From: Psococerastis gibbosa
Taxonomy: Eukaryota > Arthropoda > Insecta > Psocodea > Psocidae
Direction of reading: 5' to 3'
Length of the DNA: 64,000 nt
Assembly: GCA_963971405.1 (NCBI GenBank)
Contig: OZ020486.1
Location: 29,349,419 to 29,413,418 of the forward strand
The number at the start of each line of letters is the position of its first letter. Within the stretch, counting starts at the first letter, position 1. Positions 1 through 11,644 of this stretch are shown here, piece after piece. The notes under the pieces were generated by a model. The model saw only the letters and a list, made by a program, of their open reading frames with translations, searched no databases and was not told the origin of the DNA. A program made the translations under genes and the position numbers.

Positions 1-2002
1 TCGAATAAATACTAGCCTACAGTGTTTGTAATTTTGTAAGCTGTTTCGTGGGGATAAGTATAACTGTATATGAAGCGGCCAATAACAGGTAGACAGTACC
101 AGAGAGGAGTATCAAGAGGACATAGTCCATTGGGGCACTAGAATCAGGTCACCTCCCCGTCAAATAGCTGATTGGAAAACTCATTAAGAAGATGTTGTCT
201 AGTAATTGATTTGGGAGGGAGAGAGACCCAAATTTCCATCGCCTGTTCGACCATCAGCCCCAATCAACCTTTGGCACTGAGCTTTTAGGTTATTTTAGGA
301 TTTACATATTTACTATATAGTTTACCTATGCAGTTTCCATTAGTTTCCAATTTCAATTAAAAAGTCTTGCAATGCAATGCGGTAACTATACTTTTCAAGT
401 GCTGGTGGGACCGGGCTTATTTATGATACGTAAAAGAAATTTTGGGAAATACTAGTAAGCAACCTGAATTATCTAGATCTCTTATTTGACTATGTAAATT
501 ATTTAATTTAGTTGGGTTAGTTACGGTTATGCGAATAGGCTACTTGACATTTGTAACAATAAAAAATAAAATATGATGGACAACCGAAGCTTAAAGTTTG
601 ACAATAATAATACAATAAGTTTTTTGCTGTAAAAATTTGTAAATATTAAAAAAATAGAAAAATAAATGTGAGTGTTTCTAGACATTAGACATGGAAACAA
701 GGAAATGACGTCACATACCTCCCCAGCGACCTAAAAAATGACGTCTCATTCCATACCACGTATCCCGCTTTTTAACCATCAAAATTGAATAACGTTTTTT
801 AATGAAAAAATAATAATTTTAAGAGGTTAAAATAAATCTACCAATACATCACAATATATTAAAAAAAAATTGTTAGCCTATTGCTAAAGAGTGCACACGA
901 AGTCAGAATGTTACAGTGTAGGCAGACAGATTGTCAATCACCAAATCACAGTTACCATTGACTTACCCATTAGTGACAAGAATCACGTTCACGTTATCAT
1001 TAATTCTTGTCACTCATTGATTGCATTGAACGTCATGAAAAAGGAAAGCTGAACACCTAGCAATGGTAAGTCCACGAGTTTGAGAATAGGTACTATTGGC
1101 AATATGATAAGCCATGCATTAAGCTTCCGCTAAGTAGATTGTGATAGAAGCAGGGGCCGCGAATAGCTCAACTTAATAAACACAGCCAACCCGAGGGCGG
1201 TCATTTGCAAGTGACACCTGATAAGGAATTCGGGCAGTCTGCCCCTCCCGGCTAACCACATGCAAAAGGTCAATGAGATGGACAGAAGCGTCTGTTGGAG
1301 CCAGCCTATACCAGCGTTATCCATCTGTGTCACAAACCGACCTCAAACTTGATCCCCCTATTGTCTAACCCCTGGCCGTCACTCCCTCCCCCCTGTCCCC
1401 ACTTCCCCGTAACAACTGTGTCGCCGCGTCATTTCAGTAAATTGCAGTTTCTCTTCTAGTTCAAATTAGGCCTGTCCATGTCGCCCGGGAACTTTAGTTT
1501 GAGTATAATGAACTTTTAATACTATCATCAGTCTAGTAGTAGTCCAAGGGCGGATTTTAGGGGGGTTGAGGGTCCGAACCCCCCCCCCCCCCGAAATAAA
1601 TTAACTTACACTAGATAACAATGGGCTTACAGTGGGAATTAAAAATTATTGTTTTTTAATGTTATAATCCACTGAACCTGCCTGCTGACCCCCCCCCCCC
1701 CCTCCTCCTAAATTGGAGGCAAAATCCGCCCTTGAGTAGTACACATCCATGGAAGGCGAGGAAAGTGCGCACATTTGATGTATTTTCGTTATTGTGCACA
1801 CGTTTAGGCTTGAGAGGGCACAACTTTGTAATTCACATTGTGTTTTTTTATATATAAATACACGGATCTATCTATTAATTTCAATTTTCCCCGCCTGCCA
1901 TGGAACTTAGTGTTAATGACGTACATAGTGTATACAGATACAGTATACAGTATACAGGGTGTTTGTTTCAGGAACCTTCTTGACCTTGTTCATGTCTATA
2001 GC
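1..2002. other. No gene seen
   Basis: AT-rich DNA with one hAT-like MITE (1545-1734). No exon with a recognisable product on either strand. If MIC60 continues to the left, this is intron. Confidence 0.5.
1545..1734. mobile_element. hAT-like MITE with C/G runs
   Basis: Ends CAAGGGCGGATTTT and AAAATCCGCCCTTG are perfect inverse repeats; poly-C runs inside; AGTAGT flanks both sides with one base offset. Confidence 0.7.
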
Positions 2003-2357
2003 GAAAAACAATTTACCTCTTCATTCGCCTCAGTAGGTTAGGCTGCAATTCCACCGACCTCGTTTTTCATAATGCACGTGAAATGACGTGGTAGCAGACA
2101 TAATTGATATGTATCTGCCATATTTTAAGGAGACTATAATGTAGATGCTTAACTTATCTATTATAAATTAAGTTACAATACGGCAGACTTATTAAGGATG
2201 TCTCCCACCACGTCATGTCACGTGCATTATGAAAAACGAGGTCGGTGGAATTGCCGCCTTAGTAGTTAGTACCCGTGTTGAGTTACGACACGTCTCCGAT
2301 CGTATGGAGCATAGAGACTCGCACAAGTGCAAGCAAGTCTTGCCACCAAAGCCAATG
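2003..2357 (-). repeat. A-tailed SINE-like repeat, copy 1, split by a MITE
   Basis: The two halves (2003-2040 and 2262-2357) match the 165-base repeat seen whole at 7618, 21970, 29319 and 31491. A 218-base MITE with a TTA duplication sits between them. Confidence 0.7.
2041..2258. mobile_element. Palindromic MITE, Harbinger-like, TSD TTA
   Basis: Inverted ends GGCNGCAATTCCACCGACCT, CGTTTTTCATAATGCACGTG, then GACGTGGTAGCAGACAT; flanked by TTA on both sides. It sits inside the SINE-like repeat 2003-2357, so it is the younger of the two. Confidence 0.85.
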
Positions 2358-2361
2358 TCAA

Positions 2362-2581
2362 GGCGGCAATTACACCGACCTCGTTTTTCATAATGCACGT
2401 GACATGACGTGGTAGCAGACATCATTAATAAGTCTCTACCATATTATAATTTAATTTATAATAGATAAGTTAATTATCTACATTATAGTCTCCTTAAAAT
2501 ATGGCAGAGACTTATTAATTATGTTTGCTACCACGTCATGTCACGTGCATTATGAAAAACAAGGTCGGTGGAATTGCCGTC
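2362..2581. mobile_element. Palindromic MITE, sister of 2041-2258
   Basis: Same inverted arms and same centre (TTATAATAGATAAGTT, GGAGACTATAATGTAGAT) as the preceding element, inverted centre orientation. About 100 bases from it, so the pair gives four mutually complementary arms within 540 bases. Confidence 0.85.
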
Positions 2582-4239
2582 AAAATAGTATTGCAATACC
2601 GAAAGTGCACCATTACAAGCCAGTGGTGGTTCAAGGGTGAATTGCAGGAAATGTGCAGAGTTCCAGGAAAATGCTGCCCAAGGACTAGAGCTAGAACTAG
2701 AGCCCAAAAGGGAGGAAAATTCAACAGGAATAATGAAAACAATGGAAAAGATAGGGACGGTGAAAAGGCAGGTGGGTTTACGGATCTAGCGTGATCGCAT
2801 GGCAGCTGTGGACCGTGAGATTGCCCGCGTCCCTGCCCTCGACCTGTGAAAATTAATGCCCGGACATCCGTACGTGTTCAATCACTGCTCAACGCTGAAA
2901 AATATAGTCACGGTCGGGGACATTGGCGGCTTCAACAAATGAGCCCCGCAATGCTGCTCTCATTTTTTATTTTCGATAAACCACCCACCCAACTGACAGC
3001 CACAAATCATGTATTCCTGTGAATTATTTTAATTTATCGGTGAGCTTCACTAATGAAAGGCTGTGATGAAAAAAGTCAACGCTGCTTAGTAAACAGAAAT
3101 ATACTGCAGTATTGATATTTCATGGGCTGTTCAAGACTGTTCATTGTTTTTATATTAGTTTTTTTTTTTAGAAATTATTAACTTGAGGAAACGATTTCAA
3201 AATTAATAGTAAACAACCGTCGCGAGATCTATTTTGACGAGAAAAACTGCAAAGTTATAAAGATTAATTGCACAGAAAAAATAAAATATAAGATAATAAT
3301 TTATCATCCAAGATCTTCAAGGGTTGTGAAGGCCTCAAATTAAATGGAAGTTGGAATAAGTGTACAGTGAAGGATGAACGATAGCTACGTCAGCAGAACA
3401 GAAAGTAACATAAAGAGTAGTCTCGGAAAAGCACTATCGCACTTGTTTCCGGATGAGTCACTAGATTTATAGTCATTTATACCGCCCTCAGCTTTCACAG
3501 GGGGCCGCATACACAAAAAAATATACTGCTTCCAAATTGTAGATAGGGTTATCTTATAAAATTTAAAGTGTTTGTTGATAAAAAATTGTATGTTAAGACT
3601 CGGAAACATAATTCAAAGTATTTTAAATAATTAATAGTTACTACTTAAATTATTATGCAAGAGCATAGGCTAAATATCACCGGGGTGGCATAAATCAGAT
3701 TCGTGACAAAAAAAAAATGCGTTCTCGTCATTTTTATACAATCAGACGTTCTAAGCCAATAAAACAACATTCATTCTGTTAAAACCTAGTCCGTAATCAT
3801 CAATCTTATGATATTAAAGGAGCTCAATATATTATTAGTTTGATTTTCACCGCCTGCTTTCAGAATTTTTTTTCTTTAAGTAACCTAGTCTGCCTGTCAG
3901 TATCGTTATGAATAGCATAGTGATAGTAATTGCTTTAAGCAGTAATTATGGTGGATGGTCGGTCACTGCATGCCCAACCCGACTTTTAATTGTTTTCTGT
4001 GCCCTGCGAGCAGACAAAAAAGTTATCTGGCGGAATATATGTTGCGTCCAAACGTTAATTGTCCTCCATTCTTTCTCGTTCTATTTGCAACAACATCTAT
4101 CCCTTTCTCGCTTGGAGCCTTTTATGGCTGTGGTGCCTTCATAATATGTTGGTTTTTTTGGGTTAGTAAATCTGGTGGATTATAAGATAAGCAGCACTAG
4201 GGGACCAAGCATAAAGCTTGTGTGGTATAGTGAAAATAA
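2582..4239. other. No gene seen
   Basis: AT-rich DNA between two MITE clusters, with short open frames that have no recognisable content. Confidence 0.5.
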
Positions 4240-4628
4240 GGCGCCCATTCCACCGACCGGCTAGGGCTATTTACAAAAACAGTGACGTGGTAGCAGACAT
4301 TCAAGACTTAGGCGGGGTCTCCACCGACCTCGCATTGCAGAATTGACGCAAATGTTTATTTTTCTTTATGCCATAGTTAAAATTGATCAATGATCATACA
4401 GTAAAATCACAAACAAACAAACAAACTAAAATTAAAAAATGGCGTCATGGGATATGTTAAGTACAAACATTTTAATAGATTTCTATAAAAAGAAAAATTC
4501 TAATTTCCGTCAATGTCATTTGCATTCTGCAATGCGAGGTCGGTGGAAACGCCACCTAAGTCTTGAATGTCTGCTACCACGTCACCGTTTTTTGTAAATA
4601 GCCCTAGCCGGTCGGTGGAATGGGCGCC
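4240..4628. mobile_element. Composite MITE: outer element with a second MITE in its centre, TSD TAA
   Basis: Outer arms GGCGCCCATTCCACCGACCG, GCTAGGGCTATTT, GACGTGGTAGCAGACATTCA; TAA duplicated at both ends. A second element fills the centre (4311-4556). The same composite occurs at 29805-30186. Confidence 0.85.
4311..4556. mobile_element. Inner MITE of the composite
   Basis: Arms GGNGGNNTCTCCACCGACCT and CGCATTGCAGAATTGACG; the core has TGATCAATGATCATA and ATGGCGTCATGGGATATGTT. Inserted at the TTAA-like centre of the outer palindrome GACTTAAGTC. Confidence 0.8.
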
Positions 4629-4735
4629 TAAGTGATTTCTTTTGTATCCTAAGAAATTGCTATTTCCTCACTTAATCTGCAGTTGATTTTCGTAAAGGTG
4701 TGCTAGATGTTTTCTATAATTTTTCTGTTTAATAT

Positions 4736-4858
4736 AGATGAAAATTAGCTAAATTACTTTTAAAAAAATGAAATTTAGCTAAATTAATTTTAAAAAATGA
4801 AAATTGGCTAAATTAATTTAAAAAAATGAAAAGTAGCTAAATTAATTAAAAGCTTAAT
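4736..4858 (+). repeat. AT-rich tandem repeat, about 31 bases x 4
   Basis: Units of the form AAAATGAAAATTAGCTAAAT, TAATTTTAA follow each other four times with small changes. Confidence 0.7.
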
Positions 4859-6347
4859 TAGATTAAATGCGGGCGCTAAGTTTTAGTCCCGATTACTTTA
4901 GAATGTATGGTAGGTACCCCGTACACCATTAGGTTAAGGGGACCAACAATATAATATATGTTTTTATATCAATCATGTTGAGAAATGCACGAATTTATTA
5001 TTATTATTATATTGTAACTGACCGCTATTTACAGTACCGTCCCCGGGAAAATTCGATGTGTTATAGCCAAAATTGGCTCATAAATGTATATTTTCTCCGC
5101 GTACGAATGTCACAGTAGCCGACAATATTACTGGTGCTAGGAATTTAAGACATAGAACAGGGCATAGACGAGCTGGCGGCTCGAGTAAATGAAGTCTAAC
5201 GCAAACAATAAATCATCCATCTAAACACAGCGCATAAGTCAACGCAACTATTGCCAAGGTATATTCACGTCAAACTCCCAGTAATTTATAGTCATTTTGG
5301 CTGATTTATTTTTAGAGAGAAAGCTTTCAATATCGACTCTCCTATTTAATTTCAGTTCTCTTTTGACACCTACACTACCAGCGGAGGGGGGGGGGGGGTA
5401 AAGACCCACACCCGCCTTATATTTACCACAAAATACGGACGCTGTGCGGCTAGGTGAGGTTATTGTCTGCACCAATTACCATAACCAAAAGACAATGAGA
5501 TTAGGTTGACTTTTACTTTAAAAAATTAGGGAAATTTGTTTTCGACACCTGAACTGTAGTTTGTAAAGGCCCTACAGACTTAAATACTTTAACAAAAGGC
5601 AATGTAATAGCTTATGTATATAAATGATGATTTCCAAAACATTCCAGCATACGATCCTCTATAATAGCAAGACGACAGACGGACAGAGTATATTACTGCA
5701 TATAGCTCAAGGCATGCATCCGCTATGCATGTGATACACGTGTCATTGTGCGAATGCATACGTATCGATCCCGAAATTTTGGTTTCCACTGAGATCACAG
5801 AGAGAAATTAAATAATCGTTAAAGATCTTATGGATAGTGAGATTCGAGCTGTCGCCACTGCTCCTACAGCGTATTTCATGGACAATGCGTGTAAGGCTAC
5901 ACTGTCGTTAAATAATCGTCTCAGCCCGTTAGTCCAAAATGCCTTTACCAGTGCCCAGCTTTCCGCCTGGAAGATATGCATTGGTTCAACACTTATACGA
6001 ACAGTATGTAGGACACGTTTAAATTTTTTGTCATCCGGTTATGGATACCCCCAAAATGTAGCAGCAATGAATCCGTTAAAAGGAGCAATAACAATGATAA
6101 TACTTAACCGCCACAATCTACACATACTATGGATTACAGTACCTATTATGGAGGAAAACGAGCGAAGAGGTGCTTCAAAGGTTAAACGAAGGAGGGACTC
6201 TAATTACGATGATATCGGTGAGGGTAACAAGGAAGGTGTACGCGGAAGCAAGATGTGAGATGCGGAACCTACATGGAACTCATTAAGGACAAAGAAGAAT
6301 GGAGAAGGAGATTGAAAGATTTGCTGCAAACCAATAAGAGGACTTAC
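4859..6347. other. No gene seen
   Basis: AT-rich with a poly-G run near 5383. The 142-codon plus-strand frame at 5830-6258 has no recognisable domain. Confidence 0.45.
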
Positions 6348-9300
6348 CTTCCGCTGCAATTCGTCTTCCATCTTTCTTTTTTCTTTCTCGACAGCCTGTT
6401 TTACTCTGCTTTGAACCAGTTCTTCACTAACAGGCTGCTCCGATCGCTCCAAAGCTTGACGAGTTCGTTGTTCAGTAACACTCTGCAAGGGGAAATATGA
6501 AGACATGAAGTGTCACAGATTTGGTGGAAATTGGCAATGTCATTGCGCATTATCAACAAATTACAATAAGCTGGTGAAAGTGAGGAGGATGTACATATGT
6601 CATACTTTCCTGTTTCGAAATATCAAAATTTAAATGAAAACAATTCACCTAAATTCACCCTAATACAGCCGACATGGCTTCTCAATCACTCTGCCGCTTA
6701 GTGTTCATAGCATCTACTTTTTTTTAGCATTATAAAATGTAGAAATTCAATACTGAACATAATACATCTCTCAAAGAAAATAAAGCTTCTCTTTCAAATT
6801 GTTAAGAAAATTAACATTAGCGTAAGTGTCGCTTACCTCGATTCTGGCAAGTTCCCTCTGGTAAAAAATAACATGACGGAATGCATGAAGCAGAAATAAG
6901 TCTAGATCGGCAGATTGTAGATCAAGCTTCTTGTCGGAGACTTTTGCATTGGGAAATAGGGCTTGAATTTCTTCCTGAAACAGAAATGGTTGCATGGGTG
7001 TTTTTTATAATTTATAATATTCCATTTAAGGTGCAGTGATGCATCATAATAACAAATCGGTGATCTTTTCATTGGATATACATTAATTTTAACGGCATTC
7101 ACCATCCAATGCTGAAGTACTTAACTAAACTCAATCAAAATACTAAATAAAAAAAAAACAAATGAGCAAGTTTCCGATTAACCTTCTCTTTTACATGTTA
7201 TGCTTTTATGATCATTATATTCTTTAATCAAACCGTAGTGCTGACCCGTGACATGGGTGATTTCTTAAAAGAAACTCTGACAGTTTAATATGAACTAACA
7301 TTGAACTAACCTGGAAATATCGACGAGCTTCCTCAACACGGGTCCAGTATCGATCAGTGATGCTATTTCTTTGCTTCTGTGCTTCCAACTCTCTCCTGGC
7401 TGTCTCAACTTCATCAGTAGCAGCCGAAAGTAAGCGGAGGATCCGTTCCTGCTCACCAGACGAAATGTCATTTGATCTCAAAGAGGAGCGAACAGCACTT
7501 AATGTTTCACTAGACAAATTTAAACAGTAGCAACAATAAAAATAATTGAAGTCGATATTACCTTTGTGGGATATGAGTTTCAAAAGTTTGTTCAATTAGT
7601 TATTAGTATTTACTCAGCTTCGCCTTTGGTGGCAAGGCGGCAGCTTGCTTGTACTTGTGCGATTCTCTACACAAATTGCGGTCAGAGACGTGTCGTAACT
7701 TGACACAAGTGCCTATTAGGTTGCTCAGTGAGGCAACTGAAGAGGTAAATCGGATACATTCATTAAATTGTTTGTATGCTATTAACCTTTTATAAAAATA
7801 AAAATAAAAACAGTAAACGTAACGACGCCTAAGCTGTTGGGATTGTTACAATCAACACTAATCCTAGCAGCGGCAACTTCGCCAACAGGTGATCTTGAAG
7901 TACAGGACACTAGGGAACAATGGATCCAAGGAAGGAATATAAATAGAACTCATTTAATATCATACTTGAGTGGCAACAAGGTTGCTCCCATGGAAAAATT
8001 ATCAAGTTGGCGTTATAAAACAAGAACCATAAAGTTGTAAATTTTAATTGTTCATGTGGTATGCACTTACGTGGCATCAGAAACTGCCCTCTCTGCAGTT
8101 GATATAATTTTCTCCTTTGCGGCAGTCTTACTCCTAATCTCGGACCATAGTCTGTTGTCGTGGTTATCCACTTGCCCTTCGAGAATTTTACCGACTTCTT
8201 CGGAATAACCTTAAAAATATAATAATAATTCATAGCAATGATTTTTAATAGTGATATTTCTTTTCAATTCTAAATGAAATATTTTAATTCACTGACTGAA
8301 CCTGAGTAGGCAAACCTCGCCTATGTAATCAATTATTCATCAGAGATACATAATTTTTTTAAGAATGATTTTAAATTTCAACAGAGGAAAAAATATTCAA
8401 AATATGCTGGTAAAATGGGTGAAACTCCCACACTATGTCTTTGCAGATAACATAAGTAACACTACTTACTTTTAATGGCAGTAGTCGCATCTCGCAGTGA
8501 AGCTAGCGCGGAGGCGGCACAACGTCTGATCTCATCATCGGCTTTTCCCTGGAGTGGCTTGTCTTTTGCTAAAAAAAATATATATGTTCTATGTTATACA
8601 ATGTCACGGTTGCACAAAAACTAATTGGTCCGACCTGAAATTCTTCATAATTATGTCCTTTCTACAATTGCGCTATTTCTAGCCAGAAACCCATCCGCAT
8701 TATATGTATAGAACGCACTGTGTATTATTTGCATACTGTATTTAAGCGGTTTCAAACGGTTAATCTAAGTGACAGTTTATTATAATAATGATATCACAGA
8801 GAAATATGCAGCATGTCTTTTTATGTGGTTGGTGGTATAATTAAAAGAATTTACTCTGCAGCTTTGACAGCTCTTTTCTATTACACAGTTATGGACTATT
8901 AGTTTTCGACAGAACTCCATAAAATCTACGCCCCCTATTAACAAATTACCTGGCTGCTGCACGGTAGGTGGTGGAGGTGGAGGTGCGGACACTGCTGGTG
9001 TAATTTTGTCCTCCCGCGCCACTGGTTTGGCTTGCATAAAAAAGACAACAGCAAACATAAAACAACATATAGTAGCAGCCCAAGCGACTTAGAGGCCAAA
9101 TTATTTCACACATCAGTGAATTGACTCTTTTGCATAAAATGTATATTGCATAAAATATTACCACACAAACCTAAATAAACCATTCGATCATGATCGTTCT
9201 ATATTGGACAAGCGTTTAGAAAAATATTTGCATATAAATTAGGCTAATGTTGTTGCAGACATAAAAACCATGTACCCAATCGAAATCCCCCTCCCTCGGG

Positions 9301-11425
9301 AAATAAACGGCACTCGTTTTTTGTGCAATGTCCAATTTCACAATGAATATTTATTGTAGAACTGGAAAAATGATTTTAGGCTTTTGGAGAAACATTTCTC
9401 GTTCTTTTGATACATGATAATGTGGCCTTCACTAGCACCGATTGGCACAATTGTCAGAATTGATTTGTACAAAAATGGCGTCCGGACGCCTTACAAACAG
9501 TTTTTTATACATATCAATTCCGACAATTGGTGCTAGTGACGAAAAGTGCAGAAAAACGAAATTTATAATTAATCGAAAAACAAACAGAAAACCAATAATA
9601 CAATTTACTATGCACAGGCAGTAGTTGCCAATTCATACTGATGACGTCTTCGGACTGAGACGGGCACAGAAATGTTTGAAATACATGGATATCTCTTTAT
9701 TACAATTAAGTTTCGTACTGCTACATTAAAAATGTAAATTGTTTTATATTATCAAATTATGCGAATATTCAGTATTTTTTTAAAGCTGTTTTAAAGCGTT
9801 TATTTAATCAACGTCAGATTTTAAAAGTTTACACTTCCAACACACAGTAATTAACACATGAAGCTTATCAATCTGGCACGAAAGAATACACACATACCTT
9901 CAGCCTTGACAGGGGCAGATTTGGTTGGCAGAATTGCGGGAACACTGTGCACTTTGACTGGTTTAGTTTTCTCCGGCTGGGGCGAATCTCCCACTAAGCC
10001 AGAATAGCTGGAATTTAACAAATACATAGCCAATAAGGGATAACCAGTAATGAATTTCGGATATTCACTATAGTAATGGTAATAAGCGTATATGCTGGTA
10101 CTAATTTACAATATTGCAGGTAGGCACATTTCTTCAGCCCCAATGCAGTGTTAAGAAAATAAGATTTTGGCCGAGTAATAAAAATGTCGTGAAGTAGTTT
10201 TCCTAAATAAAGACTACTCACAATCCTGAGAGGTAGTTGGAAATTGTAGTAAATGTTTCTTCATATGACTTCTCTTCAGCTGTAACTATTTTGATGAATT
10301 CATTAAAACTGGGACTGTTCTCTTCGATTAGTTTTCGGAATTCGGGATCAAATTTAGCATATCCCACTACTCCCCCTGTAGTTAAAGTTAAAAGAACCAA
10401 GGTGCTTCGAATGGGATGACTCTTACGCGGTCGACTGGAAAAGAAATGGGAACAAGTTAGAGTCAATACTAATATCAGCATACATTCAGTCAGATGGGCT
10501 AGGAACGTACTTAGGATACTCTTATTCTTAATAAATAAATCTAATTTTCAGCGCTTTCGCCGTTTTACATATTATTACAAACATTTCGGGAGGGAAAGGG
10601 GGTTAATTGCCTCCTCCCGGCTTTATGATAGGCTACATGGCGTGTAGAGTAACACTTCAGCGAGTAACACGAATAAAATATTCTTCAAGACAATGTTTTG
10701 AAAAAAATTAAACTACCGTAGAGCTTGGATAAAAAAGACTTGGATGAGAAAGAACTTGCAGGGGTTTTCACCCTCCGATTGTCTCTTAAGTGGTAGGGGG
10801 AAACATCGTTAAGGAAAAAACCTCGGTTATTAGAGAAATTCTACGTCTCTAATCATGGAATTCTAATCAACAAACTACTTAACAACTTTGTACCTAAAAT
10901 TGCTACACAGGCTAATTTACGACATTATCCATTATTTCATTCGGGGCTAGGACTGCTTCATACATTTTAATGAGTGCAGTTACTGCAATAATATGGATAT
11001 CATTAATCCTTACTTCCAAAACGTGTCATTACTGTAGCAAATAGTAAAAATGCAACGAATAGTTACTTACTTTGCTGCAGATGAATAATCCCTCCGAGGT
11101 AGAACCCATTTTAATCCCTGATGTGGTTGAGCGGATTCTTTGCAATGTAGACACACCGAAGAGTACAGCCTTGATGAACCTCGCATTAATGTTTTTCTCT
11201 AAACATGTACAAAATTTAATTCAAGTGACGTAAACCTTGCAAAAACATGAAAGGGTGACCCTCTCAATTCAAAATTTTAAAAAGTCAGTGAAACATAAAA
11301 ATCGCAGTTAAAAATTCTCAGTTATTTTATTACAGTTGATGCAGTTGATGCTGAATATGCTTCCAAATATTTGAACTTACCCACAATAAATTGCAGCCAG
11401 AAATTTTAATTCCATTTTGAAACAT
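6348..11425 (-). CDS. IMMT: MICOS complex subunit MIC60 (mitofilin), N-terminal part; gene runs off the left edge
   Basis: Inner mitochondrial membrane protein that shapes crista junctions as the core of the MICOS complex. Coding exons on the minus strand: 11425-11381, 11198-11071, 10434-10222, 10007-9898, 9030-8950, 8568-8470, 8209-8071, 7509-7311, 6974-6837, 6482-6348; all GT-AG and phase-consistent, 429 codons. The start MFQNGIKISGCNLLW gives a basic mitochondrial presequence ending near RRDYSSAAN (residue 58). One membrane segment follows (about 68-84, TLVLLTLTTGGVVGYA), then the conserved YAKFDPEFR, a proline-rich linker, and a long helical region with EEIQALFPNAK and DLDLFLLHAFRHV, as in insect mitofilins. 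The family is usually 700-760 residues, so the C-terminal third (mitofilin signature) is missing; I could not find it in 1-6347. Divergent from bL35m. Identity sure; first exon likely. Confidence 0.93.
7618..7791 (+). repeat. A-tailed SINE-like repeat, copy 2
   Basis: Starts GGTGGCAAGGCGGCAG (resembles a tRNA A box), contains AGAGACGTGTCGTAACT and GGATACATTCATTAAAT, ends in CTTTT plus an A-rich run. Lies in a MIC60 intron. Confidence 0.65.
9430..9538. mobile_element. Small palindromic MITE
   Basis: Ends CACTAGCACC...CAATTGTCAGAATTGAT and inverse; 109 bases. In a MIC60 intron. Confidence 0.65.
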
Positions 11426-11644
11426 CTTGGTTATTTTAATAGCCGAAGAGTCGAAAGAATAAGAAATCAAAACAAAAATGGCCAAGAGCGAGCAGAAGAT
11501 ATTAATTGTTCTAGTGCCACGGTTTCGGGCTTTCGGCTTCAACTTTCAAGTAGAAAAACAACAAAAATTGTAGTTTTATATAGTAACTTTTGCTAATTTG
11601 TATTTAATTCAATTTAAAGTAAAAGATAAAATTGTGGGCGCGGA
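11426..11644. promoter_or_regulatory. Divergent promoter between MIC60 and bL35m
   Basis: Only 219 bases separate the two start codons, which point away from each other. The stretch holds no other gene. It contains an AAAATGGCC block near 11476 resembling the YY1-type element often found at housekeeping starts, and no clear TATA box. A shared promoter is inferred from the spacing; transcription starts are not visible. Confidence 0.6.

Noticed and set aside
5830-6258. 142-codon plus-strand frame
   Set aside because: No domain, no splice context and no resemblance to any protein I know; it lies beside a MIC60 exon on the other strand.
11186-11206. Apparent six-codon upstream ORF before an internal MIC60 ATG
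   Set aside because: A splice acceptor at 11199-11200 places this region at the start of exon 2, so the ATG at 11186 is internal.
11330-11542. 70-codon minus frame opening at a TTG
   Set aside because: The opening codon is not ATG. The downstream ATG at 11425 is the MIC60 start, and the rest is its first exon plus intron.
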